From the NCBI RefSeq assembly GCF_014201115.1, contig NZ_JACHDO010000001.1:5270001-5334000 (forward strand): a stretch of 64,000 nucleotides of DNA. Reading direction: 5' to 3'. This stretch comes from Nocardiopsis metallicus. GTDB lineage: Bacteria; Actinomycetota; Actinomycetes; Streptosporangiales; Streptosporangiaceae. Position numbers and translations under genes: made by a program. Within the stretch, counting starts at the first letter, position 1. Each line of letters begins with the position of its first letter. Under the pieces are notes generated by a model. That model saw nothing but the letters and a program-made list of their open reading frames with translations, was not told the DNA's origin and did no database searches. Below, in pieces: positions 16,823 to 24,765 of the stretch.

Positions 16823-19048
16823 GTGTCCGACTCCGCACCCGCCCCTTGGGCTCCTGGGTACGAAACGTCCGAGCTGCTGCGGCAGGGGCGTCGTGCCCGG
16901 ATCGTGCGCGCCACCCGCACCACCAGCGGGGCCGACGTCGTGCTCAAGGTGCTGCCCGCGGAAGCTGGACGGGCTGAGCTCGATCAGCTGCGGCAGCTCG
17001 GTGGGGTCACCGGTGTCGTCCCCCTGTTGGACGCCGGGACCACCGCCGAAGGCGACATGTTCGTGGTGCTCCCGTTCTACTCGGACGGTTCCTTCGCCGA
17101 CATGCTTTCCCGGGTGGGCCCCGCGCCGATCCAGGAGGCAGCGGCGGTCGCCCGCAGTGTGGCGGGCGCGCTGGGAGCCATGCACGCCCGCGGGTTGACG
17201 CACAATGACGTCACCCCGGGCAACGTCCTGCGTGCCGGGCGCACCCCCGTGCTCACCGGGTTCGGTGCGGTGCGTCCGGCTAGCGAGGCCCTGCCCCCGC
17301 CGCCACCTTCGGCTGAAGCCTTCCTGCACTCCGCACCGGAGGCGCTGCGCGGGGAGCCGCGCGGCCCCGCCTCCGACGTCTACCAGCTCGCTTCCACAAT
17401 CTGGACGATGCTGGTCGGTCACGCTCCCTTCGCGCCGACCGACGGTGCGCCCTTCGATCCGCAGGTCTACGCGAACCGGGTTCTCAACGAGGCCCCGAAG
17501 CCGGTTCCCCGTCAGGACATCTCTCGTAAGCTGCGCGGTGTCCTGAACCGGGGCCTGGCCAAGCAACCCGACGATCGGTACCCGAACGCGGCGGCGTTCA
17601 GCGCGGCCTTCGAGCAGGCGCGGACCTCACGACCCGCGACCACGATCTCGGCGACCGGTGGCAGCGCCTCGCTGGCTGACGCCCAGGCTCCGAGCACAGG
17701 CCCGCAGCGGCCGCAGACCGGACCTCAGCGCCCTCCTGCCAGGCCACAACAGCCTCCGGTGAGACCGCGGGAAGCCCCTGCGGGGCCACTGCCAGGGGTT
17801 CAGCCCCCGCAGAGCGGGCCCCAGCGGCCGATTCCTGGACCACAGCATCCGCCTTCGGGACCCCAGGTTCCGATGAGCGGGCCACAACAGCCACTTTCTG
17901 GGCCCCAGCTCCCGGGGCCCCAGATTTCCGGTCCGCAGTTGCCTCCTTCAGGGCCTCAGGTCCCGATGAGTGGGCCTCAGCGTCCGATGAACGGACCCCA
18001 GGCCCCTCCACCCTCTGCTCCTGGGTTCGCCCCTGTCCAGCCGCCGCCCGTGCAACCGCAGGATCCCTTCGAGCAGGGTTCCGAGTCCTGGTTCCCGGCC
18101 GAGCAGCCTGCTGAAACGCCTGCCGACCCCCAGCTCCGGTTGGAGAACGCGGGGCGTCTGCGCCCGCCGAAGCGGGACCTGCCCACCCCGGAGGAGCGCG
18201 AACTTCACGGCGCTGTGCCCGTCGAGGCACCCAACAGCACCGCCGACATCATGATGGCCCGGCTCCGCGGTGAGGAGATCTCACCGCTGCGGGCCTGGTC
18301 CCGGTTGGAGGGTTGGACCGGTGACGCCGAGGACTCCTATCTCCCCGTGGACGAACCGGCGGAGAGCGATTCCGCAGACCCGGAGTGGGGCCCCCTCCAC
18401 CAGTCCGAGCTGGACCAGCCCCGATGGCGCCGTCACCTGCACATCGGGGTGACGGTCTGCGGCATCCTCCTGGTCACCGCCACCTCCAGCGTGTTCGCGG
18501 CGACAGGATCTCCGGAACCGATCGCGGTCGCGGCCGAGGAAGAGGAGACCGAGGAGGAAGCGGTCGCCGAGGACAAGCCCGAGCCTGTGGCCGAGCCTTC
18601 GCCATTTCCGGAGGTGACGCCTCCCTCCGAGGTGAGGCTGGAGGACACGCTCAGTGCGGTCACGCTGACCTGGTCGGATCACACCGGGGGTACGGGGTCG
18701 TACTTCGTACTGGGCGGGCGGCAGGGCCATGATCCGATGACGTTGGCTCGGACCGGGCCCGGTGCGGTGACGGCGCAGGTTTCCACCGAGGACACCGGGG
18801 CCGAGTACTGCTTCACCGTGGTGGCCGTCGACGGCGGTTCCGCTCCGGCGGACGAGGTGTGCACGACCCGGGCCGCTGCGCGGGCCGAGGCCGAGCGTTT
18901 GGCCGAGGAGGAGGCCGCGGCCGAGGAGGAAGAGGAAGAAGAGGACGAGGTAGAGGACGACGAGGACGAGGATCCGCCAGCGGAGCCCAGCGCGAACGCC
19001 GCCGGTCCGATCGAGGTCCGTCCGCCCAGCTCGGGTGGCACCACCTGA
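16823..19048 (+). CDS. Membrane Ser/Thr pseudokinase with Fn3-like outer domain
   Basis: A 741-aa protein from a GTG with AGGGGG upstream. Residues about 10-270 are a Hanks-type kinase fold: Lys42 in VVLKVL and HNDVTPGN (127-134) are present, but the Gly-rich loop is absent and DFG has become GFG (146-148), losing the metal-binding Asp. The Lys of HRDLKPEN is replaced by Thr. It is therefore probably a pseudokinase, like several T7SS-linked receptor proteins. Residues about 280-420 are Pro/Gly/Gln repeats (GPQxPxSGP), followed by an anchor helix near 540-560, a Fn3-like domain (about 595-690, LTWSDHTGGTGSYFVLGG) and a very acidic tail. It is the fourth gene of the WXG100 operon. Confidence 0.8.
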   Translation: MSDSAPAPWAPGYETSELLRQGRRARIVRATRTTSGADVVLKVLPAEAGRAELDQLRQLGGVTGVVPLLDAGTTAEGDMFVVLPFYSDGSFADMLSRVGPAPIQEAAAVARSVAGALGAMHARGLTHNDVTPGNVLRAGRTPVLTGFGAVRPASEALPPPPPSAEAFLHSAPEALRGEPRGPASDVYQLASTIWTMLVGHAPFAPTDGAPFDPQVYANRVLNEAPKPVPRQDISRKLRGVLNRGLAKQPDDRYPNAAAFSAAFEQARTSRPATTISATGGSASLADAQAPSTGPQRPQTGPQRPPARPQQPPVRPREAPAGPLPGVQPPQSGPQRPIPGPQHPPSGPQVPMSGPQQPLSGPQLPGPQISGPQLPPSGPQVPMSGPQRPMNGPQAPPPSAPGFAPVQPPPVQPQDPFEQGSESWFPAEQPAETPADPQLRLENAGRLRPPKRDLPTPEERELHGAVPVEAPNSTADIMMARLRGEEISPLRAWSRLEGWTGDAEDSYLPVDEPAESDSADPEWGPLHQSELDQPRWRRHLHIGVTVCGILLVTATSSVFAATGSPEPIAVAAEEEETEEEAVAEDKPEPVAEPSPFPEVTPPSEVRLEDTLSAVTLTWSDHTGGTGSYFVLGGRQGHDPMTLARTGPGAVTAQVSTEDTGAEYCFTVVAVDGGSAPADEVCTTRAAARAEAERLAEEEAAAEEEEEEEDEVEDDEDEDPPAEPSANAAGPIEVRPPSSGGTT

Positions 19049-19185
19049 CCTCGCTGCCCGGAGTTCTGCTTCGGGCACTCCGCGCTTCTCCCCCTATAAC
19101 GTGAGAGATCGGGAGAACTCTGACGCCACGTGGGTGATCCCACGCTCTGGAACCACTCGCTCACCTCTCCCCCGAAAGGCGATCC

Positions 19186-20325
19186 ATGCGGCGCTCACTC
19201 GCCTTGGCTTCGGTCGTGTGTCTGCTTGCCGTGACGGCGTGCGAATCCTCCTCGGATTCCTCCGACGGGTCGCCCGGCACGGTCGAGGAGCTCGCCGAGG
19301 AGGGGCTGGTCGGGTTGGCCCTGGTGCACCGGGGTTTCGAGGGCGGGGACCCGGAGACCGATCAGGTCCTGGTCTTCCACAACCCCGACACCGGTACCCC
19401 CGTGCAGCGGATCGACCTGCCGGACGGGGCCCTGGACCCGATGGCTCCCGCGCTGCCGGTGCACAAACAGTTCTCCGAGAACTGGCAGTACTTCGCCTTC
19501 GCCACGTCTGAGCCGAACGCCGTGCACCTGGCGGTACTGACCGACCCGCAGGAGTCCGAGGGTGAGGGCGAGGAGTTCTCCTACCAGCCGGTCGAGTCGA
19601 TCCCGGCGAGCGGAGAGGAGACCCTGTCCGAACCGGTGATCCACGGGGAGCGGCTCTGGTTCGTCTCCGCGCAGGGCGCTGGCCAGCCGCCCCAGGTGAA
19701 GTCAGTGCCGTTGGAGGCACCCGCGGGCACCCCCAACCAGGAGGGGAGCCTGGCGCTGGGCGAGGGGCAGCGGCCCAGCGACTGGACGCTCACCCCGGAC
19801 GGGTCCCTGCACATCCGCAACAGCGTCCCCACCGAGCAGGTGACCGGCGGCGAGGGCAACCTCGTGGTCCGCTCGACGAACGGCAGCGTCGTCAACGCCA
19901 CCCTCACCACCGGAGGGGAGCAGTGGCAGACCTTCGACGACGCCCCCGTGTGGGGCGGGGAGAGGACCCTGCTCCGCCCGGACGGCAACGGTGGCGACGG
20001 CCCCAGGGGCGCCTACCTGCTGGATATCGAGGGCCAGGGGCACTCGGTCACGAGGCTGCTGGAGGACGAACCCGGACCGGTCGTGCAGTACGCCCTGGCT
20101 CCGGAGCGGGACGCGATCCTGCTCCAGACCGAGGAGAAGTGGTTCCGGGTGGACCTGGAGGACGGCTCGGTGACCGAGACCGAAGAGGCATTCCCCCGCT
20201 ACCACGACACCTCGATGGACGGCTGGCCCCTGGCCGTGCGCTGGTCCCAGGAACCGCCCGCGGATCCCAGCGAGGAGCCGAGCGAGGACGCTTCCCAGAG
20301 CCCGGCTTCCACCTCCAGCCCTTAG
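19186..20325 (+). CDS. Lipoprotein with propeller-like sequence
   Basis: A 379-aa protein with a clear signal and lipobox AVTAC (Cys about residue 19), followed by a Ser/Asp-rich linker. The body is beta-rich, with acidic loops and blades such as GERLWFVSAQGAG and LTPDGSLHIRN, compatible with a seven-bladed propeller. The C-terminus is a Glu/Ser/Pro tail. It follows the pseudokinase gene after about 140 bp, so it may be in the same operon or have its own promoter. The specific function is unknown. Together with the two other propeller lipoproteins it makes three extracytoplasmic propeller-like proteins in this locus. Confidence 0.75.
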   Translation: MRRSLALASVVCLLAVTACESSSDSSDGSPGTVEELAEEGLVGLALVHRGFEGGDPETDQVLVFHNPDTGTPVQRIDLPDGALDPMAPALPVHKQFSENWQYFAFATSEPNAVHLAVLTDPQESEGEGEEFSYQPVESIPASGEETLSEPVIHGERLWFVSAQGAGQPPQVKSVPLEAPAGTPNQEGSLALGEGQRPSDWTLTPDGSLHIRNSVPTEQVTGGEGNLVVRSTNGSVVNATLTTGGEQWQTFDDAPVWGGERTLLRPDGNGGDGPRGAYLLDIEGQGHSVTRLLEDEPGPVVQYALAPERDAILLQTEEKWFRVDLEDGSVTETEEAFPRYHDTSMDGWPLAVRWSQEPPADPSEEPSEDASQSPASTSSP

Positions 20326-20373
20326 AAAGCTCTCCGTGTAGGACAGAACGGCAGGACGACCCCACCGGCCGCG

Positions 20374-20460
20374 ATGGCCTTGTCAGTAGCCCTCCTCCTG
20401 GTCAACGGGTGTTCGGTTTTCGATGACATCGCCTCCGATGAACCCACGCTGGGATCCTGA
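20374..20460 (+). CDS. Possible tiny lipoprotein (28 aa)
   Basis: An open frame starting MALSVALLLVNGCSVFDD has a short hydrophobic segment and a lipobox-like VNGC, then an acidic tail and TGA. It has no strong ribosome site and lies between the lipoprotein gene and the ISAs1 copy. It may be a small lipoprotein or the remnant of a longer gene. The rest of 20,326-20,564 holds only the tail of the broken propeller gene (minus strand, to 20,529). Confidence 0.25.
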   Translation: MALSVALLLVNGCSVFDDIASDEPTLGS

Positions 20461-20528
20461 CCATCCCCTTGGCGCTCATCACCGCTGTCTCTGTCTGCCG
20501 CATCGTCACCGTCTCGGCGAAGGGCGTT

Positions 20529-20564
20529 CTACCGGAATCCGCCCCACACGTCAGGGTCCCGCCG
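20529..20564 (-). pseudogene. Last codons of the broken propeller lipoprotein
   Basis: Joining across the ISAs1 copy through its 10-bp duplication GGTCCCGCCG (20555-20564 and 21849-21858) gives ...NDVLRRDPDVWGGFR followed by TAG (complement of 20529-20531). This restores the natural end of the gene at 21,849-22,749 and shows that the insertion removed only the last few residues. Confidence 0.75.
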
Positions 20565-21848
20565 CAGGGCTCCGGCAAAGTCGGGTTGTAGGGATGTGAC
20601 CTGCGTCTTCGTAGGGCGAACAAGCAGAAGCGGGCGTGTCCGACCCGGTTGGATGGAAGTTCTTCACGCTTTCGCCCAACCGAGGAACACGCCCGCGAAT
20701 GTCATCGTCTCACCCCGGCGAGCTCATCGTCGAGCCCGTCTCCCGCCAGGATCACCTGATCCAGGTCCTTCAAGGTGTGCCCGACCCACGCAAACCCCGC
20801 GGACGACGCCACACCCTGGCCGCGCTGATCGCCGTGGCCGTCTGCGCGACCCTGGCCGGAGCCAAAGGGTTCACCGCGATCGGCCAGTGGGCCGCCGAGA
20901 CCACCACCCACACCCTCACCGCCCTGGGCATGCTCCGGGGAGCCGCCGACGAGGCGACCTTTCGCCGCACCTTCGCCCGCTTGGACGCCGACCTGCTCGA
21001 TCAGGTGCTGGGCGCTTGGGCCGCCACCCGCCTGATGGTGGTCAACGGGCTGCGGGTCATCTCCTTGGACGGCAAGACCCTGCGCGGTGCCCGTACCGGA
21101 ACCGAACGGGCACCGCACCTGGTCGCCGCCTTGTGCGGCACCACCACCCTGGGCCAGGTCGCGGTGGACGCCAAAAGCAACGAGATTCCCGCCGTGCGGG
21201 ACCTGCTCGGCCTCCTGGACATCGACGGAGCGGTCGTCACCCTTGACGCGATGCACACCCAGACCGACACCGCTACCACCATCCGGACCGGGGGCGCCCA
21301 CTACGTCTTCACAGTCAAGGCCAACAACAAAAACCTGTACGCCCAGCTCAAGAAGGTGCCGTGGAAGCACGTGCCCGTACACACCACACGCGATACCGGG
21401 CACGGCCGCAAAGAGACCCGCACCATCAAGACCGCCCAGGTCCCGGCATGGGTCACCTTCGAAGGCGCCGCTCAGATCGCCCAGCTACGCCGCACCACCT
21501 GGCGCAAGAAGTCCAAGGGCTCACCCAAACGCAAGAGCGTGGAGGTCGTCTACCTGATCACCTCGGCCGACCACCGCGTTGCTCCTGCGTTGGTGCTGTC
21601 CGGGTGGGTGCGCCAGCACTGGGGGATCGAGAACAAGCTCCATCACGTGCGGGATGTGACCTACGACGAGGACCGCTCCCAAGTGCGCACGGGCAGCGCT
21701 CCCCAGGTCATGGCGACCCTGCGCAACACCGCGATCGGACTGCTGCGAGCAGCCGGGTTCGACAACATCGCCCAGGCCAACCGTCACATGATCCGCGACG
21801 AGGCTCGCCCACTCAGACTCCTACAGACCTGACTTTGCCGGAGCCCTG
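20565..21848 (+). mobile_element. Second, intact ISAs1-family element
   Basis: A 1,284-bp element with 21-nt terminal inverted repeats (CAGGGCTCCGGCAAAGTCGG on the left; the inverted right end differs at one position) and a perfect 10-bp target duplication GGTCCCGCCG on both sides. It encodes one complete transposase. Its ends and protein differ from those of the 3,818-8,541 element, so the two are related but distinct insertion sequences. Confidence 0.93.
20699..21832 (+). CDS. ISAs1-family transposase
   Basis: A 377-aa protein from the ATG at 20699 (GAGGA upstream); the frame is also open further upstream. It contains the ISAs1 N-terminal region (GAKGFTAIGQWA), the catalytic Asp motifs SLDGKTLRGA and TLDAMHTQTD, and the HWGIENKLHHVRDV block with the catalytic Glu, and it ends in the usual VMATLRNTAIGLLRAAG segment. 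All expected parts are present, so the enzyme is probably functional. Confidence 0.93.
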   Translation: MSSSHPGELIVEPVSRQDHLIQVLQGVPDPRKPRGRRHTLAALIAVAVCATLAGAKGFTAIGQWAAETTTHTLTALGMLRGAADEATFRRTFARLDADLLDQVLGAWAATRLMVVNGLRVISLDGKTLRGARTGTERAPHLVAALCGTTTLGQVAVDAKSNEIPAVRDLLGLLDIDGAVVTLDAMHTQTDTATTIRTGGAHYVFTVKANNKNLYAQLKKVPWKHVPVHTTRDTGHGRKETRTIKTAQVPAWVTFEGAAQIAQLRRTTWRKKSKGSPKRKSVEVVYLITSADHRVAPALVLSGWVRQHWGIENKLHHVRDVTYDEDRSQVRTGSAPQVMATLRNTAIGLLRAAGFDNIAQANRHMIRDEARPLRLLQT

Positions 21849-22749
21849 GGTCCCGCCGTAGCACGTCGTTCAGCAGAGCCTGCAGATTTCCGCCCATAAC
21901 AAGATCTCCGGTGCCCCATTCCTGGGTCGATCCGGGAAGTCCTCCATTGACCAATGGAACGGCTTCTTCCACCTCGCCGAGGCTAACCAACCCCTCCTCT
22001 AGGAACAGTTCGGCCGCCGCCAGGGCGAATCTGCCCCGAGCATTCTGCGCATCCTCCACCAGGAGGACGTGCCCAGGGAGTTGATCCGATTCGGACTGCG
22101 GCGGAAAATACCCCAGAGAACTGGTGTCCCGATCGATGTGCGCGCCTTCGGCCTGCTGCACATAACCGTCGACCCAGCCGCCGTTCACCAGGCTCCTCAC
22201 CGGATCCGTGCTTGATCCCGGAACCGTTCGCGGGGTGAGGGGTAGCAGCTCCGGAACCTCCGTACCGGCCCAGCTCCGGGCATCCCACAGCCGACCGGTC
22301 TCGGCCGACAGCTCGACTAGCTTCACCTGGTCGCCACAGACGCTCACCAGGGCCACCCGCATGCCCACAGCCTCGGCTGCGGAATCGGCGCACCCCTCGC
22401 CAGGGCCGTCATAGGACCACAGTTGCCTGTCCTCATCCAGGGAGTACGCGGTCACGCGTCCGTCATCCGAGAACTCGATCCTGGAATGCGCGGCCAGCAC
22501 GGACACCAGATCCGCCGGAGACTTCTTAGACCAATGTGCCGCGACAGACTCCCCGGTTTGCGACTCCAGCACCATCCAGCGTGTTTGCCCGGAGAAGAGT
22601 CCCGCCCCCTCGTGGGCCAGCACCACTCGTTCGCCGTCCGCGGTGACACCCGCCGCGATGGATCCGCCGAAATCGAAACGGCTCCACATCTCACGGACGG
22701 AACCGGTGTCGAAATGGGCGATCGCGTCGTCGAAGACCACCAGCACGCC
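21849..22749 (-). pseudogene. Second propeller lipoprotein, both ends disrupted
   Basis: This piece encodes about 300 residues related in style to the gene at 1138-2433: blades such as VFDDAIAHFDTGSVREMW align with VFYGDGVTVLAGDSGEELW in that protein. The N-terminus with signal and lipobox is missing, cut by the IS66 element at 22,750. The C-terminus is cut by the ISAs1 copy and continues at 20,529-20,564. The first ATG/GTG available is at 22746, next to the IS66 end, so any product would stay in the cytoplasm. Confidence 0.75.
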
Positions 22750-24354
22750 GTAAGCATTCAGAAGGCGTTGGGGACTGCGGAGGGTAGATGGCCTTAGCTG
22801 GTCAGGCGGAGGCGGGGATGGGCGGCATCCACAACTGTCCGGTGAACGCCCGGCGCAGCGCTTCGAACGCGCTCACCCCGTGCTTGCGGGCCGAGTCGAT
22901 GTAGGAACGCACCCCGAGCCAGGCCGCCGCCCCCTGACGGGACTGGTGGCAACCGGAGATCTTCACCTGGGTCTTGAGGGGTCTGAGCGCTCTTTCGGCG
23001 AGGTTGTTGGTGAAGGGCACCAGGTGGGGCCGGTCGGAGAAGCCCAACACCTGCTCGGCCCGCTCCCGCAGACGCTCGAGCAGGTTGCGGGCCGGTGATT
23101 GCTTCCTTCCTTGGGCCCGGGGATGGCAGGACAGCCCGACCGCGATGCCGTGGTGGAACAACTCCCCTTGGGCCAGGAGCACCCCGGCGGGGATGTGCTC
23201 GGCCTGGCCGCAGCGCACACGCCCCGCCTCGCGGGCCAAGGTGGCCAGCGCGGACCGGATCTGACGGTGCCAGTGCTGGCCGGGGTGGTCCTGTTCGGCA
23301 GCGGTGAGCTCGCGGATCAGGTGCGCCCCGCACAGCTGGTGGGCGCACGTGTAACCCGAGTACAAGGCCAAGGAGTCGTGCACCAGGGTGCCGGTAAAGC
23401 CCGGCAGTACCCCCAACGTGTTCGCCCCGGCTCGTGAACGCGGAGCTAGACCCAGCAGGGTCAGGTGCTCGTTGCAGGCCACATGCAACCAGCACCGTTG
23501 GTCCTTGATGCGGGTGGTGGTCTCATCGGCGTGCAGCACGTGGGCCAGGGTGAGCAACGCCCGGATCAGGTTGAGGCTGTCGCTGACCAGAGCATGGGCC
23601 TCGCCCAGTAGATGCGACACCCATCCGGTGGAGACCTTCGCGCCGGTCAGGTCGTTGATGAGCTGTGCGGTGCGCTCCACCGGGATGTGCTGGAACACGA
23701 GCAGGTAGACGGCCAGGGTGCGCAGGTGGGGGCCGTAGGAGGAAGGGGAGGCGGCCAGTTCCTGGGGCATCGCTGCTTGGGTGATGCTTCCGCACTGGCA
23801 CGCGCAGGTGTGGGCGCGGTGCTCACTCACCTGCACCGTGACCAGGGGGATGTCGCGGACCTGACGGCGCTGGTAGCCAATGGAGGAGGCCGGGTCCAGC
23901 TCGGCGTGGCACCCGGTGCAGGTGGCGGGCAGATGGTCGTGGACCTGGTCGGGGTTTTCGACCATAGGCAGTCCGAAGCCTTCAGCGCCTGGTTGGCGTC
24001 CGCGTTTGCGGGCGCTCTTCTTGGCGGGTGCGCGTTCGGGCTTGTCGAACAGGTCCGAGGAGGGTGGCAGGGAGGAGTTGCCGGAGTTGCGTCCCAGGCG
24101 GCGTTCGAGCTGCGCGACCCGGGTGGTCAGACGCGCGTTGTCGGCTCGGAGCTGTTCGTTCTCGGCCTTGAGGCGGGTGATCTCTTCGGTCTGCTGGGCC
24201 AGGTGCTGGCGCAGGGCGGTGTTTTGTTCGTGGAGCACACCGATCAGCGCGAGCAGGTCCTCACGCGAGGCGGTCTCCAGTCCCGACGGCATGGTGGACA
24301 TCGTGCCTGGTCCAGTGTCGCCCTGTCAGGCGAACCCAGCAACTGAATGCTTAC
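22750..24354 (-). mobile_element. IS66-family element
   Basis: A 1,605-bp element with inverted ends GTAAGCATTCAG (22750-22761) and CTGAATGCTTAC (24343-24354), the typical GTAAGC tips of IS66. It encodes a single transposase and lacks the accessory tnpA/tnpB genes, as in the smaller IS66 members. Its flanks differ (AGCACGCC on the left, CTTGGATC on the right), so the expected 8-bp duplication is missing. It joins two unrelated broken genes, suggesting deletion next to the element or recombination between copies. Confidence 0.9.
22802..24301 (-). CDS. IS66-family transposase (TnpC type)
   Basis: A 499-aa protein with an N-terminal coiled coil (about residues 10-70), the IS66 signature RNSGNSSLPPSSD, a Cys/His zinc-binding segment (CTGCHAEL and CACQCGS), the catalytic motif HADETTTR, a second Asp in VHDSLALYSGY, and the C-terminal FTNNLAERALRPLKTQVKIS block with the Glu. 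It is complete and of full length. It is clearly different from the decayed IS66 at 209-1040, so it is not simply another copy of that element. Confidence 0.93.
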   Translation of the reverse strand: MSTMPSGLETASREDLLALIGVLHEQNTALRQHLAQQTEEITRLKAENEQLRADNARLTTRVAQLERRLGRNSGNSSLPPSSDLFDKPERAPAKKSARKRGRQPGAEGFGLPMVENPDQVHDHLPATCTGCHAELDPASSIGYQRRQVRDIPLVTVQVSEHRAHTCACQCGSITQAAMPQELAASPSSYGPHLRTLAVYLLVFQHIPVERTAQLINDLTGAKVSTGWVSHLLGEAHALVSDSLNLIRALLTLAHVLHADETTTRIKDQRCWLHVACNEHLTLLGLAPRSRAGANTLGVLPGFTGTLVHDSLALYSGYTCAHQLCGAHLIRELTAAEQDHPGQHWHRQIRSALATLAREAGRVRCGQAEHIPAGVLLAQGELFHHGIAVGLSCHPRAQGRKQSPARNLLERLRERAEQVLGFSDRPHLVPFTNNLAERALRPLKTQVKISGCHQSRQGAAAWLGVRSYIDSARKHGVSAFEALRRAFTGQLWMPPIPASA

Positions 24355-24657
24355 CTTGGATCCGTGCTTGTCGGCAATAATGGCGGCCACGATGAGAATC
24401 ACCACCAGCACCAGGAAACCAGTGCCTGGAATGAGCATGAAAGCATCACCCACACCACCGGAAGTCATTCCATACACCGCCGACGCCAGCGAGAGAAACG
24501 TGATGAAATATCCAGTGAAAGCACCGGAAAGCAGCCACGGGCCCGCGGCCCGGTGACCCGACCGCCAAGCCGCGTCAGAAGCCGTGGTGATCCTTGTCCT
24601 GATCCCGACAGCGGAGTTCCGATCGAGGGATCCGTTTTCCGTGGCACTCTTGACGTA
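24355..24657 (-). pseudogene. Main part of a disrupted SdpI-family membrane protein
   Basis: Read on the minus strand from 24657, this codes YVKSATENGSLDRNSAVGIR, TRITTASDAAWRSGHRAAGP and two membrane helices, ending at ADKHGSK where the IS66 begins. The GIRT...TASDAAW..GHRAAGPWL pattern is characteristic of the SdpI family (membrane proteins that include immunity proteins against the SDP toxin). The first 28 codons lie at 27,754-27,837; the two pieces join in frame at M-H|Y. The IS5-type element, the group II intron and the IS66 all lie in this one gene. The C-terminus after IS66 is not found. Confidence 0.75.
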
Positions 24658-24720
24658 GTAGGGTCGGACCGTGGCGCCTTACCGTGATCACTCACGACAG
24701 GTTTCCACGGCCCGCCCTCC

Positions 24721-24754
24721 GAACCCGCCGTGCGCCTTTCAACGCAACGGGCTC
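24721..24754 (-). ncRNA. Group II intron catalytic domain V
   Basis: On the minus strand the 34 nt start GAGCCCGTTGCG and end CACGGCGGGTTC, folding into the classical domain V hairpin with a GAAA-type loop and a two-base bulge. It lies between the RT stop codon (24766) and the domain VI stem, which is the expected place. Confidence 0.9.
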
Positions 24755-24765
24755 TCCACGGTTCC

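Noticed and set aside
17690..18060. CRISPR-like or tandem-repeat array
   Set aside because: The repeats are short Pro/Gly/Gln codon units inside the pseudokinase linker, variable in length and in frame with the protein, without spacers.
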